From an uncultured Clostridia bacterium (GTDB taxonomy: Bacteria > Bacillota > Clostridia > Oscillospirales > Ruminococcaceae), in assembly GCA_947625195.1 (NCBI GenBank), contig CANQNK010000014.1:1-60125 (forward strand): 60,125 nucleotides of DNA, written 5' to 3'. A program made the position numbers and the translations under genes. Below, in pieces: positions 35,362 to 45,875 of this stretch (its first letter is position 1; each line of letters starts with the position of its first letter). Under the pieces are notes generated by a model. The model did no database searches, was not told the origin of the DNA, and saw nothing but the letters and a program-made list of their open reading frames with translations.

Positions 35362-36255
35362 TCAATCCTCAACTATCCTTATTCCATCATTGTCGATATG
35401 AAACAGCTTTACATCCCAGCCTCCTAGTCCTTCCGTTTCAAGAGAAAACCTGACTTTTCCTGTGAAAAATTCATTTTCCTCATCAACGACAGCCATAACG
35501 GTAGGACCCGCGCCGCTTATGTATGCGGCGTATGCGCCGTGGTTATATGCGATGTCGAATACCCGCCTGCAATTAGGGATAAGCTTAGTTCTGTAAGGCT
35601 GATGAAGCTTGTCATGACAGGCAGTACGAAGGTTTTCAAATTTACCCGTGAGAAGCGAGGCTGAAAAAAGTGCCGCACGGGAAAGGTTATAAACAGCGTC
35701 TTTGTGGGATACCTCTTTTGGAAGACACGCTCTTGCGCTTTCCGTTTTAAGCTCAAAGTCAGGGATAATAGCTATAAATTTAAGCTTTGTGGTGACCTCT
35801 TGTTTTACCCAGTGTACCTTTCTGCCGTCGAACACCGCTGTTACTATTCCGCCTAAAAGTGCGGGAGCGGTATTATCCGGATGCCCCTCTATCTGTGCGG
35901 CAAGGTCAACAAGCTCATCGTCGGAAAGAGGATTTTTAAGAAGCGTGTTTGCACCGACAAGTCCCGCAACTATACACGCGGAGGACGAGCCAAGCCCCCT
36001 TGCCATCGGGATATTGTTTTCCTGCTCAATTTTCAGTCCCGAAAGGGTTTTGCCGCATATTTCATAAAGGTGAGCTGCGGATTCGTAAACAAGGTTTGTC
36101 TTGTCGGTAGGAATTTTGACCCCGTCAAGGCTTTTTATTTCGGTTGCATCCGATTCCTCAATGTTTACATAGTTGTAGTATGTCATAGCAAGCCCCAGAG
36201 CGTCAAAACCGGCTCCGAGGTTTGCGCTTGTTGCGGGAATCTTAAGTTTAATCAT
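35362..36255 (-). CDS. thrB: Homoserine kinase
   Basis: ThrB phosphorylates homoserine with ATP, the step before threonine synthase. The 297-residue GHMP kinase starts IKLIPATSANLGAGFD-like (read IPATSANLGAGFDALG), has the ATP loop PMARGLGSSSACIVAG, and the C-terminal GHMP motif SGAGPTVMAV. Length and motifs are complete. It lies 52 bp downstream of hom on the same strand. Threonine synthase (thrC) is not in this cluster. Confidence 0.95.
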   Translation of the reverse strand: MIKLKIPATSANLGAGFDALGLAMTYYNYVNIEESDATEIKSLDGVKIPTDKTNLVYESAAHLYEICGKTLSGLKIEQENNIPMARGLGSSSACIVAGLVGANTLLKNPLSDDELVDLAAQIEGHPDNTAPALLGGIVTAVFDGRKVHWVKQEVTTKLKFIAIIPDFELKTESARACLPKEVSHKDAVYNLSRAALFSASLLTGKFENLRTACHDKLHQPYRTKLIPNCRRVFDIAYNHGAYAAYISGAGPTVMAVVDEENEFFTGKVRFSLETEGLGGWDVKLFHIDNDGIRIVED

Positions 36256-36307
36256 AAAAATCTCCGTTTTAATAAAAGATAAAGTGCAGCAGTTTTATGG
36301 GAACACG

Positions 36308-37549
36308 TTACAGCACCCTGATGAGATTCAATATTTCAATGTTCTCGTCTAATAAGCCAAGCTTCTGGTCAATAAGAATTTCCTTCATAGGCGCTGTGAT
36401 AAATGCGACCTCGCTGTCCGGGCGGTTTTGGCGTTCGATGAACATCGGGTGATCAAAGGTTTTTGAAATGCTTTCTCTTGCCTCGTCAGCGTCGCCCTTT
36501 ACGCTTACCTTGATAAAAGCCGCTGTTTTTGACTGTTTATAATCTGATATGAGATTTTCACCGTCAGACTTTTCCCAGGATACCGTAAGAGGTCTTTCCC
36601 TGTGTAAAAGCGCGTCAATAAGATCGCCTACAACGGCGGACGCCGTGGGGAGCTTTCCTGCGCCCTGACCGTAGAAAACAACATCGCCGACGCCGTTTCC
36701 GGTAACGCTAATAGCATTGTATACTCCATCTACGTGAGAAAGAAGATTATCTTCCGGAATGAGCCTAGGACAGACCGTAACAGAAAGCTTTCCGCCCTCT
36801 GTGGGATACGCAGAGCCTATAAGCTTGATTTTATATCCTGCGTTTCTGGCGTACTCAACGTCCTCCGGTGTGATTTTTGAAATACCCTCGCAGTATGCGT
36901 CCTCGGGATAGATTTGTTTTCCCAAAGCAAGAGACGCTAAAATGCAGATTTTTCTGCAAGCGTCGTGACCTTCAATGTCGGCGGTCGGGTCAGCCTCGGC
37001 AAATCCGTTTTCCTGAGCGAGCCTAAGCGCGTCGGAAAAGCTCATTTGATCCTTTATCATTTTTGTCAGAATAAAGTTTGTAGTGCCGTTTAAAATGCCG
37101 GAGATCTGCTCTATTTTGTTTCCCGCAAGGCATTTGTGAAGAGGCCTTATTATCGGGATACCCCCGCCAACTGAAGCCTCAAACAGGTAGTTTGCATTAT
37201 TTTTTCTGGCAACCTCAAAAAGCTCTGCGCCCTTTTGGGCAACAAGCTCCTTGTTTGAGGTAACAACGCTTTTTCCCTTTTGAAGAAGCTGTTTTGTAAA
37301 TTCAAAGGAGGGGTGTATTCCGCCTATCACTTCAGCAACCGCCTCGACCTCAGGATCGTTTAAAATGTCGTTAAAGTCCTTCGTATGAATATTTCCGTAA
37401 GGGCTGTCGGGAAAATCACGAAGATCGAGTATGTATCCCAGCTTTACATCCCTTCCGATTTTGTTGGTAATAGAATCGCGGTTTTTCTCAAAAAGCTCAA
37501 CCGTGCCGGAGCCTACTACTCCGTAACCTATAACTGCGTATTTGCTCAT
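36308..37549 (-). CDS. hom: Homoserine dehydrogenase
   Basis: Hom reduces aspartate semialdehyde to homoserine with NAD(P)H. The 413-residue protein has the Rossmann loop VIGYGVVGSGTVEL, the conserved SNKELVAQKG, EASVGGGIPIIRP, LNGTTNFILT, AEADPTADIEGHDA and a C-terminal ACT-like regulatory domain (about 335-413) for threonine feedback. ATG 37549, preceded by AGGGAAAG, is preferred to ATG 37570, which lacks a ribosome binding site. Confidence 0.95.
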   Translation of the reverse strand: MSKYAVIGYGVVGSGTVELFEKNRDSITNKIGRDVKLGYILDLRDFPDSPYGNIHTKDFNDILNDPEVEAVAEVIGGIHPSFEFTKQLLQKGKSVVTSNKELVAQKGAELFEVARKNNANYLFEASVGGGIPIIRPLHKCLAGNKIEQISGILNGTTNFILTKMIKDQMSFSDALRLAQENGFAEADPTADIEGHDACRKICILASLALGKQIYPEDAYCEGISKITPEDVEYARNAGYKIKLIGSAYPTEGGKLSVTVCPRLIPEDNLLSHVDGVYNAISVTGNGVGDVVFYGQGAGKLPTASAVVGDLIDALLHRERPLTVSWEKSDGENLISDYKQSKTAAFIKVSVKGDADEARESISKTFDHPMFIERQNRPDSEVAFITAPMKEILIDQKLGLLDENIEILNLIRVL

Positions 37550-37589
37550 AAAATATTTCTTTCCCTTCATAAAGTATATGTTTTGAGTA

Positions 37590-38045
37590 TTATTCTCCTG
37601 AAATTATCTTAACATCAACAACTCCGCTTGTGTTGAGAAGCTTTCTTTTTACATCGGAGGACGAAATCTCATCGCTTTCTATCCTCACGGATATGGTTAC
37701 GCTTGCAACCGAGTCCACCGGAATATTCTGATTTATTGTTATGATATTTGCGCCTGTCTCATAAAGTGAGGATATAATTGCAGAAAGCACGCCTTTTTCG
37801 TCTTTAAGCAAAAGATAGAGAGAAAGCAGCTTGTTCTGGGTTTTCTCTTCATATCCGAAAACGCAGTCCTTATATTTATAGTATGCACTTCTTGATATTC
37901 CCGTTTTACGGCACGCATCTGAAGAGCTTTTTACTTCACCGCAGGCTTTAAGCCTTTTGGCTTCTAAAACCTTTAAAATTATATCCGGCAGAACCTTGGT
38001 ATTTACCACCACCAGCTTTTGAATACCGTTATCGCTATCGCTCAC
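37590..38045 (-). CDS. ACT-domain regulatory protein (PheB-like)
   Basis: The 151-residue product has an N-terminal helix-turn-helix-like part (CRKTGISRSAYYKYKDCVF) and a C-terminal ACT domain (about 72-148) with LLLKDEKGVLSAIISSLYETGANIITIN-type pattern. Such UPF0735 proteins sit next to hom/thrB in Firmicutes and are thought to sense an aspartate-family amino acid. GTG 38045 is favoured by GGGGGTGG just upstream. It heads the hom-thrB operon. Confidence 0.85.
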   Translation of the reverse strand: MSDSDNGIQKLVVVNTKVLPDIILKVLEAKRLKACGEVKSSSDACRKTGISRSAYYKYKDCVFGYEEKTQNKLLSLYLLLKDEKGVLSAIISSLYETGANIITINQNIPVDSVASVTISVRIESDEISSSDVKRKLLNTSGVVDVKIISGE

Positions 38046-38183
38046 AAGTCCACCCCCTGTATACACATGTTTTTGCGACAGATACAACTATAACATACTT
38101 GGAGTAAAAAGTCAAGATGAAATTAGTCATTAAAATAATTGTGCTTAAGGTTGCCCTGATAAGTGTTAACAAAATGTAAAAAA

Positions 38184-38208
38184 TGCAGGAAATAAAAAAA
38201 TTCCTGCA
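38184..38208. promoter_or_regulatory. Dyad upstream of the gdhA promoter
   Basis: TGCAGGAA (38184-38191) and TTCCTGCA (38201-38208) form a perfect 8-bp inverted repeat with an A-rich centre, ending 7 bp upstream of the -35. It lies in the region shared with the divergent ACT-hom-thrB operon. Confidence 0.5.
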
Positions 38209-38215
38209 AAATTCC

Positions 38216-38244
38216 TTGCCAAACGAACGGATTTATGTTATCAT
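38216..38244 (+). promoter_or_regulatory. Predicted gdhA promoter
   Basis: TTGCCA (38216-38221) and TATCAT (38239-38244) have a 17-bp spacer; leader of about 75 nt. Confidence 0.7.
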
Positions 38245-38320
38245 TATTTTTAATGTTAAGTGCAGAATTTGCCAAAAACGGCTGTGCTTGATAATAATTT
38301 ATAAGACTTGGAGGTTTTAA

Positions 38321-39676
<1,356 letters not shown>

Positions 39677-39695
39677 ATACGATTGAGTATAATAA

Positions 39696-39735
39696 GAAAG
39701 ACACAGTGAATTAAGATTACTGTGTCTTCTTTATA
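39696..39735. terminator. Terminator between gdhA and the small XRE gene
   Basis: AAGACACAGT and ACTGTGTCTT form a 10-bp stem; the right side runs into T-rich sequence. It lies between convergent genes. Confidence 0.75.
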
Positions 39736-39946
39736 TGTTTACTTCTTTTTTTGAAGTTCGCCCCAGAATATAATCGGTTGAGACGTTATAAAAATCTGCC
39801 AGTATCAGCAGATGTTCTACCGGGATCGTCAGAGCTCCCCGTTCGTATCTCGAGTAAACCGTCTGGCTGGTAAACAATAGTTTTGCAACCTCAGTCTGAT
39901 TGAGATCTCTGTCCTCACGCAGATCCTTGAGTCGTTGAAAATACAT
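39731..39946 (-). CDS. Small XRE-family regulator (71 aa)
   Basis: The whole protein is one Cro/C1 helix-turn-helix: LKDLREDRDLNQTEVAKLLF, SQTVYSRYERGALTIPVEHL, LADFYNVSTDYILGR. Such stand-alone HTH proteins usually repress their own promoter and a divergent gene. Upstream on the minus strand lies a perfect AGTAC-N6-GTACT dyad (39991-40006), and beyond it a promoter pointing the other way. GGGGGATG precedes the start. Confidence 0.88.
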   Translation of the reverse strand: MYFQRLKDLREDRDLNQTEVAKLLFTSQTVYSRYERGALTIPVEHLLILADFYNVSTDYILGRTSKKEVNI

Positions 39947-39990
39947 AAAACATCCCCCTTGTTTTTGTATATTTCCACAAAAATAAAATT

Positions 39991-40006
39991 AGTACCTTTT
40001 TGTACT
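39991..40006. promoter_or_regulatory. Probable XRE operator
   Basis: AGTAC (39991-39995) and GTACT (40002-40006) are perfect inverted half-sites 6 bp apart, sitting 1 bp upstream of the plus-strand -35 and upstream of the XRE gene on the other strand. Confidence 0.6.
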
Positions 40007-40007
40007 A

Positions 40008-40036
40008 TTGACTTTACAGCATTTTATATGTATAAT
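40008..40036 (+). promoter_or_regulatory. Strong plus-strand promoter with no downstream gene
   Basis: TTGACT (40008-40013) and a perfect TATAAT (40031-40036) are 17 bp apart. The next plus-strand element is a terminator 55 bp downstream. Confidence 0.72.
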
Positions 40037-40042
40037 GTTTGT

Positions 40043-40134
40043 GTTAAAACTTTTAGGTACTAATTCTTCTCCTTATCGGGTAAAGAAATAAAAAAACAGC
40101 CACAGAGAAATTTTTTCTCCGTGGCTGTTTTTAT
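40043..40134 (+). ncRNA. Candidate small RNA of about 90 nt
   Basis: A transcript starting about 7 bp after the -10 would end at the hairpin AACAGCCAC / GTGGCTGTT (40095-40129) with a T tail. There is no ATG with ribosome binding site inside, so an RNA product is more likely than a peptide. It contains a GGTACTAA sequence at 40056-40063 resembling the XRE half-site. Inference only; the terminator may exist solely for mfd. Confidence 0.45.
40091..40134. terminator. Bidirectional terminator (mfd and candidate sRNA)
   Basis: AACAGCCAC-GAGA and TCTC-GTGGCTGTT form a long stem flanked by A-run on the left and T-run on the right. Confidence 0.88.
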
Positions 40135-40271
40135 GCACAAAAGCTGAATTAAACGGCAGCTTGTAAATATTTTGTGAACAAGCGCAGATGTTTAGTGTTA
40201 TTTCATCTTTGCATTCGATTTTGCCAAAAACCACCTTCAAGCCAAGGGTGTTTTATAAAAGCAAAACCTTG

Positions 40272-43200
40272 TCAGTCAGGCTGCTTATCTGTCTGCATAA
40301 TTTTAAGCGTTTGGTTAATAAGATCAATAGGCTTTGTCTTGCTGTCAACTGCTATCATAAAGCATGGACGCTTGCCGTCGCTAAAGGTTATACGTTTTTT
40401 ATAGGTCCTGGCAAGTGCCGTTATCTGCTCTGGCAGTATATCTTTCAGATAAAAGCAAATGCTTTTTCCGCGCTGAGCTATTTCGGAAATTCCCAGAGAT
40501 GAGGCCGTGTTTCTCAAAAGAGAGATCTCAATAAGACCGTAAACACTGCGAGGGATCTTACCGTAGCGGTCGCTGAGCTCATCGGTTACATCGTTTGCGT
40601 CATCCTTGGTGTAGATTGCGGCAATCCGCCTGTAAGCGTCAATTCTCTGGGCAAGGCTTTCAATATAGCTTTCGGGAATATAGGCGTTCACTGCGATATC
40701 TACCAGACAGTCTTCAGGAGAAGCAGGCAAGGCTTCGCCCTTTTGTTCGGCGATGGCCTCGTTTAAAATTCTAAGATACATTTCGTATCCGACCGCCTCC
40801 ATATGACCGTGCTGCTTTGAAGAAAGTATAGATCCTGCACCGCGCAGCTGCAAATCCCTCATAGCAATTTTAAAGCCGGAGCCGAACTGAGTAAACTCTC
40901 TTATCGCCTGAAGCCTTTTTGAAGCGATCTCGGAAAGCTCTTTTCCTCTTGTAAAGGTGAAGTAGGCAAACGCTCGCCTTGGGCTTCTGCCCACGCGGCC
41001 TCTTAACTGATACAGCTGTGCAAGACCGAATCGGTCGGCGTTTTCAATGATAAGAGTGTTTACGTTGGCGACGTCAACGCCGGTTTCGATAATGGTGGTA
41101 CAAACGAGAATGTCGATTTCTTTGTCGACCAGCTTGCGCCAGATGTCAGAAAGCTCGTTTTCGTTCATTTGACCGTGCGCAACTCCGATGCGGGCGTCCG
41201 GTATTAGAGCGGAAAGTTTTGCTGCGGTATGGGAGATTGTCTCGACCCGGTTGTGTATATAATAGACCTGACCTCCGCGCCTCAGTTCGCGCTCGATAGC
41301 GTTTATCAAAACACCGTCGTTTTGCTCAATAACGTAGGTCTGCACGGGAAGTCTGTCCTGAGGCGGATCGTCGATGGTAGACATATCTCTGATTCCGCTC
41401 ATAGCCATATTAAGCGTTCTTGGGATAGGAGTAGCTGAAAGAGTGAGAATATCGGCTGAAGGGAACAGCTCCTTGAACTTTTCCTTGTGCTTTACACCAA
41501 AGCGCTGTTCCTCGTCTATTACCGCAAGGCCCAGGTCTTTGAATGCTATATCTTTCTGAATTAGCCTGTGGGTGCCTATGACCATATCAACGAGTCCGGA
41601 CTTTAAGTCCCTGACTATTTTTCTTTGCTGAGAAAGCGGAACAAACCTCGATAAAAGCTCTATTCTTACGGGAAAGTGTTCAAAGCGTTTTATTGCAGTC
41701 TGATAATGCTGCCAGGCAAGAACCGTTGTGGGAACCAGTATGGCACACTGCTTTGAATCTAATATACACTTCATACAGGCTCTTAAGGCGACCTCTGTTT
41801 TGCCGAATCCCACGTCTCCGCACAAAAGTCTGTCCATAGGATACGACTTTTCCATATCCTCCTTGATTTCCTTTATAGAGCGAAGCTGATCGTCCGTCTC
41901 GTCATAATCGAATCGCTCCTCAAAATCAAGCTGCCATTCACTGTCGGGAGAGAAGGCGTGTCCCTTTGAAAGCTGCCTCTTGGCATAGATCGAAATAAGC
42001 TCCTTTGCCATATCTTCGGCAGCGGATTTTACCCTTGATTTTGTTTTCTTCCATTCGGTTGAGGTAAGCCTGTTCAGTCGCACCGAACTTTCATCTCCCG
42101 AGCCGACGTATCTCGTTACAAGGTCAAGCTGGGTAACGGGTACGTACAAAACATCGGTACCCGCATATGAAATGGTGATGTAGTCCTTTATGACACCGCT
42201 GTTTTCAAGCTTTCTGATACCCTGAAATTTCCCTATGCCGTAAAGCGAGTGCACGACCAGATCACCCGGGTTAATATCGCTTAAGCTTTTAAGCTTTTCA
42301 CCGGCCTTAAAGCGCTTTATACGTTTTGAAGCGCTGTCGTTGTGAAGCTTTGTTATAAGGGCAAGAGATGCATCTGCGTAATCAAATCCGTTTGAAACGG
42401 AGCCTGGAGTAACGTATACAAAGCCCGCAGTAAGCTCTGAACTGTTCTTAAGCCGCTCACAGGGGATACCGCCCTCACGAAGATCAGAAATCAAAATATC
42501 AAGAGTTTTTTCGCTTCCGGCAAAAAGCACGGTTGTATATCCTCTTTCACAGAAGGTGGTAAGCTCAGAGATAAGCGACTTTATGTCGCCGTTCCAGGCT
42601 CCGGTCTGATAGCAGGTCGCGTTTATAAGTGACTTAAGACTTAAATGTCCGCCCTGCAAAAAGGTGTCGAGATAGACGGTTTTTGAGTTTTCAAAAACCT
42701 CTGTTACGTCTACAGCGGACATATAAAATCCGTCGAGAGCCTTAAACATAATCCCTTGCTCGGTTAGGATTTTCAAGTTCTCACTGAGCTGAGTAATAAA
42801 TGCCTTTGCACGGTTTAATACCGACACACGCTCGCATACAACTATTTTATTTGAAGAAAAATAGTCAAAAACCGTTGCTTTTTCGGGGTATACAAGCGAA
42901 TAGTATTTGTCAAGATTAGTCAGTGTAATTCCGCTTGATAAAAGCTCACGATCGTGCTCAATATTTTGCTTTATAGCTTCGGATTGTTTACCTCTTGGCT
43001 TTTTCATAAGAGATAAAAGATTATCTGAAAAGTCATCTTCGCTTATCAGGATCTCTCTGGCGGGACTTATAACGCAGTCTGAAATTTCATATATCCTTCT
43101 CTGACTTTCGGGGTCGAAGGTGTATATGCGCTCAATTTCATCTCCCCATAGTTCAAGTCGGACAGGGTCTTTCATCGACACGCCATATATGTCAATAATA

Positions 43201-43730
43201 TCTCCTCTCCTTGAAAATTGCGCAGCGCCTTCTACCTGTGGGTATTTTACGTATCCTGAGCTGATAAGAGTTTTGGTAAGCGTATCTATGTTTATCTCAT
43301 CGCCTTTTCGCAGCGTAAGCATATGAGAGGTAAGCACGTCTTTGGGTACGGTCGCCTGCATGGCGGCTTCAACAGGAGCGATAAGTATTTTTGCCTGTGA
43401 CGAAAGTATAAGGGTGAGAGCTCTTATTCTCATCTGCTCGTATTCAAATGAAGCGCCCTCGGTAGGAGTGAAAAGGTAATCCTTCTGAGGAAAAACCACC
43501 GCGGTGTTTTCTCCTGACATAGCGTTTATGTCAGATGCCATTTTTCTGGCTTCGCTTTCAGAGTCGGTCACAACACAAACAGGCTCATGCGCCGATAACG
43601 CATAAGCCAAATGTGATTTGTGTATATTTGATACGCCTGTTACGGCGACGGGATAACCTTGAGTTTCAACGGCGTCAAAAAGCTCTTTTATAAACGGAAC
43701 CCTTTGAGCCATTTTAATAAAAATGTTCAC
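40272..43730 (-). CDS. mfd: Transcription-repair coupling factor
   Basis: Mfd removes RNA polymerase stalled at DNA lesions and recruits UvrA. The 1152-residue protein has an N-terminal UvrB-like module, the CarD-like RNA polymerase-interacting domain (LKSLSDINPGDLVVHSLYGIGKFQGI), the RecG-like translocase with Walker A GDVGFGKTEVALRA, the DEEQ box (VIDEEQRFGVKHKEK), TATPIPRT, the RGRVGR motif, and the C-terminal TRCF domain. Start GTG 43730 follows AAAGGAAT. Full length for the family. Confidence 0.96.
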   Translation of the reverse strand: MNIFIKMAQRVPFIKELFDAVETQGYPVAVTGVSNIHKSHLAYALSAHEPVCVVTDSESEARKMASDINAMSGENTAVVFPQKDYLFTPTEGASFEYEQMRIRALTLILSSQAKILIAPVEAAMQATVPKDVLTSHMLTLRKGDEINIDTLTKTLISSGYVKYPQVEGAAQFSRRGDIIDIYGVSMKDPVRLELWGDEIERIYTFDPESQRRIYEISDCVISPAREILISEDDFSDNLLSLMKKPRGKQSEAIKQNIEHDRELLSSGITLTNLDKYYSLVYPEKATVFDYFSSNKIVVCERVSVLNRAKAFITQLSENLKILTEQGIMFKALDGFYMSAVDVTEVFENSKTVYLDTFLQGGHLSLKSLINATCYQTGAWNGDIKSLISELTTFCERGYTTVLFAGSEKTLDILISDLREGGIPCERLKNSSELTAGFVYVTPGSVSNGFDYADASLALITKLHNDSASKRIKRFKAGEKLKSLSDINPGDLVVHSLYGIGKFQGIRKLENSGVIKDYITISYAGTDVLYVPVTQLDLVTRYVGSGDESSVRLNRLTSTEWKKTKSRVKSAAEDMAKELISIYAKRQLSKGHAFSPDSEWQLDFEERFDYDETDDQLRSIKEIKEDMEKSYPMDRLLCGDVGFGKTEVALRACMKCILDSKQCAILVPTTVLAWQHYQTAIKRFEHFPVRIELLSRFVPLSQQRKIVRDLKSGLVDMVIGTHRLIQKDIAFKDLGLAVIDEEQRFGVKHKEKFKELFPSADILTLSATPIPRTLNMAMSGIRDMSTIDDPPQDRLPVQTYVIEQNDGVLINAIERELRRGGQVYYIHNRVETISHTAAKLSALIPDARIGVAHGQMNENELSDIWRKLVDKEIDILVCTTIIETGVDVANVNTLIIENADRFGLAQLYQLRGRVGRSPRRAFAYFTFTRGKELSEIASKRLQAIREFTQFGSGFKIAMRDLQLRGAGSILSSKQHGHMEAVGYEMYLRILNEAIAEQKGEALPASPEDCLVDIAVNAYIPESYIESLAQRIDAYRRIAAIYTKDDANDVTDELSDRYGKIPRSVYGLIEISLLRNTASSLGISEIAQRGKSICFYLKDILPEQITALARTYKKRITFSDGKRPCFMIAVDSKTKPIDLINQTLKIMQTDKQPD

Positions 43731-43830
43731 ATTTATTCCTTTCAGTGTGTGTTATGCCGCTGCTTATAAATGGCTTGCCCGCCACTGATAATGATTTTTT
43801 AAAAGCTTAGCTTCGATATTTTTATTCTGA

Positions 43831-44448
43831 TCAGTTGTATTTATTCATCGCTTCGTCTGTTTTTCCGTTTAAAATAAGCTTTACACTTTGAGCCGCCGAG
43901 TCAAGCGCACGGCTTAAAGCCTCCCTTTCTGATTCAAAAAATTTTGAAAGTACCCATTTTGCCAGGTCATAGTCGGGTCTTGGCTTTTTGCCAACGCCGA
44001 TTTTCACTCTGGGGAAGTCTTCGGAGCCTGTCAGATCAATAATGCTTTTTATTCCGTTGTGTCCGCCGGAAGAACCCTTTCGCCGTATTCTGATTTTTCC
44101 TACATCAAGGGATATGTCGTCGGACAAAACTATCAAGTTTTGCACGGGTATTTTATAAAAGCTCATAGCGGCTTCGATCGCCTCTCCCGAGTTGTTCATA
44201 AAGGTTTCCGGCTTTAGTATCAAACAGCTTTTTCCAGAGATCGAAACGGTAGTACACTTTGATTTGAATTTCAGCTTAAAGCCCGTGTTCTGTACTTCAT
44301 CTAAAAGCCGGTCTACCGCCATAAATCCGGCGTTGTGTCGTGTGTTTTCATAGGCAAGTCCGGGATTTCCGAGCCCTGCTATTATGAATTGAGGCTTTAA
44401 AGACGACCTTTCACCCTCGATTTTTTTGAAAACATCCCAAATACTCAT
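43831..44448 (-). CDS. pth: Peptidyl-tRNA hydrolase
   Basis: Pth releases tRNA from peptidyl-tRNA dropped by the ribosome. The 205-residue protein carries IIAGLGNPGLAYENTRHNAGF (catalytic His), LKPETFMNNSGEAI and LSDDISLDVGKIRIRRKGSSGGHNG-type motifs (read in pieces: SDDISLDVG, KGSSGGHNGIKSI). An extra 20 residues precede the usual start (MSIWDVFKKIEGERSS), seen also in clostridia. It overlaps the glmU stop by 4 bp and is cotranscribed with it. Confidence 0.96.
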   Translation of the reverse strand: MSIWDVFKKIEGERSSLKPQFIIAGLGNPGLAYENTRHNAGFMAVDRLLDEVQNTGFKLKFKSKCTTVSISGKSCLILKPETFMNNSGEAIEAAMSFYKIPVQNLIVLSDDISLDVGKIRIRRKGSSGGHNGIKSIIDLTGSEDFPRVKIGVGKKPRPDYDLAKWVLSKFFESEREALSRALDSAAQSVKLILNGKTDEAMNKYN

Positions 44449-45875
44449 TCTTTTTCCGCTTTAGCCTTTTCGGCTTCCTGCTCCTTTTTAGCGTTGAACT
44501 TTTCCACTCTGTTTTTAAGCATTCTGTCCGCATAGCCCTCTTTAATAGCCGCCGAACCTCGCTCTATTGCAAGCGCTCCGTCTGGAATGTCTTTCGTGAT
44601 AGTCGAACCTGCGGCGGTATATGCGCACGATCCGACGCTTACGGGAGCAATAAGGTTTGTGTTGCAGCCTATAAATGCGTTGTCGCCGATTTTCGTTCTG
44701 AACTTTTTATCACCGTTGTAGTTTACAGTTACAACTCCGCAGCCAAAGTTTACGTTTTCGCCAACATCGCTGTCGCCGATATAAGTAAGATGCGCAACTG
44801 AGGTGGAATCGCCTATAACAGAGTTTTTGATTTCAACAAAGTCGCCGATCTTTGCATTGTTTGCGATCTTTGTTCCCGGCCTCAGATTTACCCATGGGCC
44901 TATCTTTACGCCGCTTCCTATCTCAGTTTGGTTCGCCTGAACGTTATTGAGTATGCAGTCTCTGCCAACTACCGTATCGTTTAAGCAGGTGTTAGGGCCT
45001 ACCACGCATCCGTTTCCTATTTTAGTGTTTCCCGTTAAGACGCATCCTGCGTTTATTACACTGCCTGCGCCTATTTCGACGTCGTTTCCTATGATAACGC
45101 CGTCTGTGCAGGTAAACTCTATCCCGTTGTCGAGGTGCTTGTTTATGTTCTTTTCTCTGGCTATGGTGTTTAGTCGCAAAAGGCTCTTCCTGTCGTTTGC
45201 GCCGAGAGATACGTTTTCGTTTTCGGAAATATAGGCATCCGCTGTTTTGCCCCTTTTGATAAGAAGTCCTATACAGTCGGTGAGATAGTACTCTCCCTGT
45301 GCGTTGTCGGGAGTTATCTCGAACAAAACATCAAGAAGATCCTTTGTCTTAAACCAGTAGCAGCCGGAGTTTATTTCTCGGATATTTCTCTGTGAATCAT
45401 CGCAGTCTTTTTCCTCAACAATTGCAGAAATGCCGTTTTCGTTTCTTACTATTCTTCCGTAGCCTGTAGGGTTATCTACGACTGAGGTGACAACAGTTAC
45501 CGAGCGGTTTTTCTGTGTGTGAAGCTTTAATGCTCCCTCAATCGTTTCCTTATCTATAAAAGGAGCGTCGCCGCATAAGATAAGGGCGTTTGAGTCTGAA
45601 TTCTCTCTCAAAAAATCCACCGCCTGCATAACAGCGTGTCCGGTGCCCAGACGATCTCGCTGCAAGACGGTAGGATATCTGCCGTTTAAGTAATTTGTGA
45701 TAAAATGTCCGGCAAAGCCCCGAACTATGCATATATTTGTCTCTCCAGCACTTTCACACGCCTTTATTACCCATTCAAGCATAGGCTGACCGAGAACCTC
45801 GCAAAGCACCTTGGGTTTGTCTATTTTCATTCTTTTGCCCTGTCCGCCTGCAAGTATTATTACAGAGTTTTTCAT
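44445..45875 (-). CDS. glmU: Bifunctional GlmU: GlcN-1-P acetyltransferase / GlcNAc-1-P uridyltransferase
   Basis: GlmU makes UDP-GlcNAc for peptidoglycan. The N-terminal half is a uridyltransferase with LAGGQGKRMKIDKPKVL, RLGTGHAVMQA and LCGDAPFI; the C-terminal half (about 255-455) is a left-handed beta-helix acetyltransferase with many I-G-x-x hexapeptides and the catalytic His in HLTYIGDSDVGENVNFG. Start ATG 45875 gives MKNSVIILAGG; in-phase ATGs at 45887/45884 lie too near the AAAGGA site. Its stop overlaps pth. Confidence 0.96.
   Translation of the reverse strand: MKNSVIILAGGQGKRMKIDKPKVLCEVLGQPMLEWVIKACESAGETNICIVRGFAGHFITNYLNGRYPTVLQRDRLGTGHAVMQAVDFLRENSDSNALILCGDAPFIDKETIEGALKLHTQKNRSVTVVTSVVDNPTGYGRIVRNENGISAIVEEKDCDDSQRNIREINSGCYWFKTKDLLDVLFEITPDNAQGEYYLTDCIGLLIKRGKTADAYISENENVSLGANDRKSLLRLNTIAREKNINKHLDNGIEFTCTDGVIIGNDVEIGAGSVINAGCVLTGNTKIGNGCVVGPNTCLNDTVVGRDCILNNVQANQTEIGSGVKIGPWVNLRPGTKIANNAKIGDFVEIKNSVIGDSTSVAHLTYIGDSDVGENVNFGCGVVTVNYNGDKKFRTKIGDNAFIGCNTNLIAPVSVGSCAYTAAGSTITKDIPDGALAIERGSAAIKEGYADRMLKNRVEKFNAKKEQEAEKAKAEKE

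Larger units (their letters stand above)
39947..40271. other. Intergenic region with regulator operator and candidate sRNA
   Basis: These 325 bases hold the AGTAC-N6-GTACT dyad, a consensus plus-strand promoter, a candidate RNA of about 90 nt, and a strong bidirectional terminator that also serves mfd. No open frame with a ribosome binding site was found on the plus strand. Confidence 0.7.
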
